From positions 231,893-295,892 of the forward strand of contig JAPOVQ010000006.1 in assembly GCA_026708035.1 (NCBI GenBank): 64,000 nucleotides of DNA, written 5' to 3'. The DNA comes from Chloroflexota bacterium (GTDB lineage Bacteria; Chloroflexota; UBA11872). This document shows, piece by piece, positions 60,601 through 64,000 of the stretch (within the stretch, counting starts at the first letter, position 1; each line of letters starts with the position of its first letter). The notes under the pieces are model-generated. The model saw only the letters and a list, made by a program, of their open reading frames with translations. It did not search any database and was not told the DNA's origin. A program made the translations under genes and the position numbers.

Positions 60601-63600
60601 ATCGGCTTCGTCGTCGGCGCTTGAAGTGAGCATGTCTTCCAGCAACGGCGGGCGGTCCTGGACGGCCTCTTCGAAGACCGACCAGTCCATCGACATCACC
60701 ACGGACGTCGTGGTGTCCTGGCGCACCAGCCGTTCGAGGGCCTGGATGCCCTGCTGCGGGGTAAACCAGCGCCCGCCCAGGGCCGCCCGCCGCTGCTCGA
60801 TTCGTTCCCGTTGTTCGGCGGCTTCGCCGATCTCCGACCACGCGCCCCAGGCAATCGACTGCCCCGGGAGACCGAGCGCGCGACGGTGTCCGGCCAGCTG
60901 ATCCAAGAAGGCGTTGGCCGCGGCGTGGTTGGCCTGGCCCGGATTCCCCATGACGCCGACCCGGCTGGAGAAGAGAATAAAGAGGTCCAGATCGCGGCCC
61001 ATGGTTGCGCGATGCAGGTGCCAGGCGCCCACGATCTTCGGCCGCAGCACTCGCTCGAAGCTCGACCAGGTCTGATTGGTCAGCGCGGCGTCCGACAGCA
61101 CGCCCACGCTGTGGATGACGCCTCCGAGCGGCGGTAGCGTTTCATCGATGCGCGCCAGCATGTCGTCGATTGCGTCGGTATCGGTCACGTCGGCAAGCTC
61201 GACCTCGACCCTGACCCCACGGCGGCGCAGGGCGTCAATGGCCGCCTGCGCCTCGGGGTCGGGGTTTCTCCGGCCATTCAGCACGATGGCGCCGGCGCCG
61301 TGCCCCGCCAGCCATTCAGCCACGGCGCAGCCGATGCCGCCGAGACCGCCGGTCACCAGGTACGAGCGGTCCTGCCGCAGTTGGCCCCGCAGCAGCGGCG
61401 GCGGCGTGAGGACGATCTTGCCGATGTGCCGGGCCGATCGCATGAAGCTAAGCGCGGCTCCGGCCTCGGCCAGCGGCCACCGGCTGTGGATGATCGGTTG
61501 CAGCTCGCCCGCCGACAGCCGCCCCATTACCTCTCGGAGCACCTCGCCAACCCAGGCGGGATCGGTTTTCTTGAGAACGTCCAGCTCCAAGATGTCGTAG
61601 GAAACGTCCGGGCGAACCGCGGCCATCTCTTCGTGGCTCAGGATGTCCCGCCGGGCCAGCTCGACGAACCGACCGCCCTGCGCGAGGCAAGACAGGCTGG
61701 CGTCGATGAATCCTTCGCTGGTGAGGCTGTTGAGCACCACGTCAACGCCCGCGCCGCCGGTGGCTTCCAGGATTTCTTCGCCGAATGTGGTCTGGCGGCT
61801 ATCGAATAGGTGCTTGACTCCGACTGACCGAAGGTATCCCTGCTTGGGAGCGCTGGCCGTGGCGAAGACCTCCGCGCCGGCGGCTTGGGCCAGCTGGATG
61901 GCCGCCAGTCCCACGCCGCCCGCGCCGGCGTGAATCAGCACGCGGTCGCCGGCTTCCAGGCCCGAGTAGTGGTAGGACAGCGCGGCCGAAACGAACGCGC
62001 TCGGGATGGTTGCCAGGGCCGACACGGACATCGCCGACGGCGCCGGCGCCACCAATTCCTCGCGCGTGATCATTTCCGGCCCAAACGCGCCGAACCCCAA
62101 TCCGACCACGCGGTCGCCGACGGAGACGGTCGACACGTCGGCACCGATGTCGAGGACATGGCCGCACATCTCCCGGCCCAGATCGCCCTCCTCGATGAAG
62201 CCGAGCGAACGGAACACGTCCCAGAAGTTGAGCCCGGTGGCCTCGACCGACACGCGAACATCGCGTGGCTCGAGGGAACGTACCGGGAGCGGCTTGATCT
62301 CTGGACTGTCGAATATGCCGCTCGAGTCCGGAGCCAGCACCCAGTCCGGGTCCGCCGGCAGCTCCAGCCGCTCGCCAGCGGCGTTGGGCCGAACCAGCCG
62401 CGCCACCTGGCGACTCCCCGAGCGGTAGGCGATGTGGTTTTCCTGGTCGGGATACAGCAGCTCATTGACGAGATCGGCCAACGGCAGGGGGGCGCCGGGG
62501 TCCAGATCGAGCATTCGCGGCTGCAAGTGGGCCGCTTCCAGCGTCACGACCTTGCCGAAGCCCCAGAGAACCGCGCCGGCAAGCTGTCCACGCTGCTCAC
62601 GCTCGAGCACCTGCGCCCCGCGCGTGACGAACCACACGCCGTGTTCCGGCACGACGTCGGAGTCGGCCAGGCCTTGCACCATTGCCAACGCGCTCGCCCC
62701 GGCCTCGGTCACGTCCTCGAATACTTCCTCGGTCGCTGCCTGCCGGCCGTGGCCGTCGAGCCCCGCGAGATGCACGACGCCGTTGAACGGCACGTCTCCA
62801 GGCAGACCTTCGAGCAGCGATTGCCACGACTCGCGATTTCCGGGGTCCAAGGCGGTCTTGACGATCATGGAGCCGAGGGCTGCCGTGGCGCCGTTCTCGG
62901 CTCCGTCTCGACCTGCCAGGATGACCGTCTGGCTCCGCGCCGCCAACGCCGCCGCGAGATCCTCCGCGACGCCGCCGTGGTCCGACGTCAGGACCCACAG
63001 ACCCGGGGCTTCAGCCACCTGCGCGGGACCCTGGGCCACGATGACGCCCTTGTCCAGCATTTCGAACGTGAAAGAATCATCGACCCCCAGGACCTCCACT
63101 CCCGTGAAGCCCACGTCGCCGAGAGCGCGCCGCCATACCGACGGTTCCGCCAGGGCATGGTGGGGCCGGTAGTCATCGGCGAACCGCCACCAGCCGTCCA
63201 ATTGCCCGAAGGTGAGGTCCATCCAGCCCAGGCCGCGGAGGTTCTCGAGCGCCACCAGGTGAGCCGACGGCGCGAGCAGGTCGGCGCAGTGCGCCAGCGT
63301 CTCTTGGAGATAGCGGGTGGCATGGAGCACGTTGGAGGCGATCAGCACGTCGTAGCCGTGAGGATCGAAGCCCTGGGCTATGGGGTCCCGCTCGATATCC
63401 AACGGGCGGTAGTCGATGCCGTTGCTCCCGAACCGGGCCTCCGCCTCGGCGAAAAAGCCCGCCGAGATATCCGTGTAGGTGTAGTCGAATCGCCCTTCCG
63501 GAAGCTCCGGCAGCACGGACGCCGTGGCCGAACCGGTTCCCGCTCCGACCTCGATCACCCGGAGGCGCCGGCCTTGGGGCAGCGCGGCGACCAACGCCTG

Positions 63601-64000
63601 GATGGCCTCGGACAGCATCTGGTTCGCGGCGCGCGCCACCGGCGCCTTCAGGTACAAGTCGGCCGCCGTCGGTTCGCCGCTGCTGAACAGCAGCGTCAGC
63701 GGGTCCTCGTTGCCGCGCAGCACAGCGGCCAGGGCGCGGCCCGACCGCCGAAAGAGCCCGATCTCGATCTGACCGTCGGGATAGATCCCCGCCATTCGAT
63801 CGGCGAACTCGTCCACATCGCGCGGCATGTGTTCCGGCAACGGGTCATCCGGCCCCACGAGCACCAGAAAGCCGGCCTCGGTCTCCTCCACCACCCCGGA
63901 GTTGGCGAGCATTTCGAACATGCGGCGAAATACGCGCTGGTGGTCCGGCAGGACGTCGAGCCGTTGCCGCAGATCCTCGGGGTCCACGACCTCGCCCGCT
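57682..64000 (-). CDS. Type I polyketide synthase, C-terminal part (5' end outside window)
   Basis: At least 2100 aa; the frame is open to the right edge. Residue numbers start at the GTG at 63987. Domains: C-methyltransferase 125-310 (VIEVGAGTGSATASVLPEL); structural KR-like 325-535; ER 553-862 (HAGAGGVGLAAIQLA 686-700); KR 875-1055 (GGLGGIG 880-886; catalytic Tyr position is His1021 in QANHAAANAFLD); ACP 1148-1226 (Ser1184 in GMDSLMAVEL); KS 1252-1672 (Cys1417, His1552, His1592); AT 1718-2040. The AT reads GHGLGE with Gly1903 for the nucleophile Ser and lacks the AFHS segment. The protein ends right after the post-AT linker (LPSYPFQRRHHWA). A first module with KS, AT and DH should lie upstream. 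It is likely for a reduced, methyl-branched chain. Confidence 0.95.
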   Translation of the reverse strand, partial: AGEVVDPEDLRQRLDVLPDHQRVFRRMFEMLANSGVVEETEAGFLVLVGPDDPLPEHMPRDVDEFADRMAGIYPDGQIEIGLFRRSGRALAAVLRGNEDPLTLLFSSGEPTAADLYLKAPVARAANQMLSEAIQALVAALPQGRRLRVIEVGAGTGSATASVLPELPEGRFDYTYTDISAGFFAEAEARFGSNGIDYRPLDIERDPIAQGFDPHGYDVLIASNVLHATRYLQETLAHCADLLAPSAHLVALENLRGLGWMDLTFGQLDGWWRFADDYRPHHALAEPSVWRRALGDVGFTGVEVLGVDDSFTFEMLDKGVIVAQGPAQVAEAPGLWVLTSDHGGVAEDLAAALAARSQTVILAGRDGAENGATAALGSMIVKTALDPGNRESWQSLLEGLPGDVPFNGVVHLAGLDGHGRQAATEEVFEDVTEAGASALAMVQGLADSDVVPEHGVWFVTRGAQVLEREQRGQLAGAVLWGFGKVVTLEAAHLQPRMLDLDPGAPLPLADLVNELLYPDQENHIAYRSGSRQVARLVRPNAAGERLELPADPDWVLAPDSSGIFDSPEIKPLPVRSLEPRDVRVSVEATGLNFWDVFRSLGFIEEGDLGREMCGHVLDIGADVSTVSVGDRVVGLGFGAFGPEMITREELVAPAPSAMSVSALATIPSAFVSAALSYHYSGLEAGDRVLIHAGAGGVGLAAIQLAQAAGAEVFATASAPKQGYLRSVGVKHLFDSRQTTFGEEILEATGGAGVDVVLNSLTSEGFIDASLSCLAQGGRFVELARRDILSHEEMAAVRPDVSYDILELDVLKKTDPAWVGEVLREVMGRLSAGELQPIIHSRWPLAEAGAALSFMRSARHIGKIVLTPPPLLRGQLRQDRSYLVTGGLGGIGCAVAEWLAGHGAGAIVLNGRRNPDPEAQAAIDALRRRGVRVEVELADVTDTDAIDDMLARIDETLPPLGGVIHSVGVLSDAALTNQTWSSFERVLRPKIVGAWHLHRATMGRDLDLFILFSSRVGVMGNPGQANHAAANAFLDQLAGHRRALGLPGQSIAWGAWSEIGEAAEQRERIEQRRAALGGRWFTPQQGIQALERLVRQDTTTSVVMSMDWSVFEEAVQDRPPLLEDMLTSSADDEADAATSSDDLLTQLRSAPAADPEQVLVSFLQQELQAVLRLTSTPSPTVGFFDLGMDSLMAVELRNRLNRAFADEYVASNTLVFDYPDVASLARHLVDELGQVGGVAPAPEPEAPAPASQFPQEDDGIAIVGIACRFPGADDPLDFWRQLEAGVDPVTEARDMAGSWTGLFGDPAAEDPVFRRGAFIQGIEQFDSRFFRISPIEARGMDPRQRLLLETTWHALEDAGIDPDRLRGSSTGVYVGLGGNEYRDVIAASGQPDSFVGTAGSMAVGRLAFVFGLEGPAIPLDAVCASSLVAVHQAVAGLQRGEVNMALVGGVSIPLSRGITRFLNDLGMLSPSGRSRTFDADADGFVRSDGCGMVVLKRLRDAEADGDRIWGVVRGAAVNQNGASAGLTVPNGPAQERLLQDALSRAGVAPADVDYLETHGAGSALGDPIEVHAAAAVYGQGRDADRPLVLGSVKANIGHTEWAAGIASLIKTVLAMHQGVIPGQLHFNTPSTQIDWDRLPVRVASSDIPWPQTPDRPPLASVSAFGMSGANANVVVAGYDSPQGPSATSDNVGVPTGARQPVPVSLPESLADLPAATDGIGERRTRLLPLSAKSDQALRDLAERYAAWLGEQGGPAASNGAVGGPDLADMAWTASVGRSHLDHRAGVVFHDAASLGERLRTIAQSPFEPQPETPRRVAFAYTGQGSQWPGMGQTLYETEPVARAVLERCDAVVRDVRGASLLDVMFGRGDAAGDLNDTAWAHPGIYALECALTALWASLGIRPGVVVGHGLGEIAAAQAAGVLSLEDGLRFAVARGALMSALPGPGLALEGSLEAALEDVAVASPSSTLVSGVTGRVLASDDALDAAYWHRQAREPAAFGRCVETLATLSVDVVVEIGPHAALGPQVAPAWPNAAPGAEAVAAPVVISSLRQPADDGPSSESEFGFVAAVAGAYEAGLGIDLPALFVGETRRRVALPSYPFQRRHHWA
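57868..58836 (-). other. Degenerate AT domain of the PKS
   Basis: Within the PKS. GQGSQWPGMG and the end motif VVEIGPHAALGPQ are kept, but the nucleophile codon (58279-58281) encodes Gly, and the region with the second catalytic His (AFHS) is missing, a shortening of very roughly 100 residues. LMSALPGPGLALEGSLEAAL runs almost straight into VSGVTGRV. Predicted unable to load an extender unit. Confidence 0.85.
58972..60234 (-). other. KS domain of the PKS, with intact catalytic triad
   Basis: KS with Cys1417 in AVCASSLVAVHQ, His1552 in ETHGAGSALGD and His1592 in ANIGHTEWAAG. CASS replaces the common CSSS. The triad is complete, so chain extension or transfer is possible even if the AT next to it is dead. 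Confidence 0.85.

Overview
GC-rich bacterial chromosome segment, densely coded on both strands, with no rRNA, no convincing tRNA, no CRISPR and no transposase or phage gene seen. I infer a Chloroflexota member, possibly from a marine or sponge-associated lineage. The hints are a substrate-binding lipoprotein with a repeated VIKEVPVETVV-type linker after the lipobox, several Ldh2-type dehydrogenases and creatininase-like amidohydrolases, a T-box in front of ilv/leu genes, and a highly reducing PKS with a C-methyltransferase domain. This placement is inference, not proof. Many intergenic gaps hold the same short dispersed inverted repeats, of at least three types.

Layout. 1-3400: two tandem Ldh2-type dehydrogenases (the first cut by the window edge), a cysteine-synthase-like PLP enzyme and a cupin. 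3.5-8.5 kb: a flippase-like membrane protein, convergent with a minus-strand operon gmd > NAD-dependent epimerase/reductase > phosphohexomutase > cupin, which should make a GDP-6-deoxyhexose for a surface glycan. 8.6-10.5 kb: a third Ldh2 paralogue and a YqeC-like selenium/molybdenum accessory protein. 10.7-12.9 kb: an ABC exporter pair. 13-15.2 kb: two tandem M20 peptidases. 15.3-16.6 kb: ECF sigma factor with anti-sigma factor. 16.9-26.4 kb: branched-chain amino acid biosynthesis, ilvB-ilvN-ilvC-leuA-leuC-leuD-cimA on the minus strand, preceded by a clear T-box leader with terminator. leuB, ilvD and ilvE are not in the window.

26.7-31.6 kb: a DEDD exonuclease-like protein, a one-helix small protein, coaX-coaBC (coenzyme A synthesis) and two overlapping creatininase-family hydrolases. 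31.7-36.2 kb: two unusual AAA+ proteases on the minus strand, a membrane FtsH-like enzyme with a Gly/Met-rich insert and a LonB-like protease. 36.4-39 kb: a hydroxyacid dehydrogenase, an SDR protein without the usual catalytic residues, and two small hypothetical proteins. 39.2-43.8 kb: glutamate synthase large subunit. 44-50.6 kb: a secreted nuclease/lamin-tail lipoprotein and a Liv-type transporter (substrate-binding lipoprotein on +, permeases and ATPases on -). 50.8-55.3 kb: GNAT acetyltransferase, a DUF2207-like membrane protein, and a xanthine/uracil-type permease carrying an extra C-terminal domain.

55.3-64 kb: the most interesting region. A minus-strand cluster reads PKS > stand-alone ACP > Sfp-type phosphopantetheinyl transferase > alpha/beta hydrolase. 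The PKS (cut at the right edge) reads CMT - structural KR - ER - KR - ACP - KS - AT and stops there. Its AT has Gly where the nucleophile Ser should be (GHGLGE) and lacks the stretch that normally carries the AFHS histidine, so it looks catalytically dead. The KS keeps Cys-His-His. A terminal KS with a dead AT, followed by a separate ACP and its activating enzyme, suggests a split or trans-supplied last elongation or a release step.
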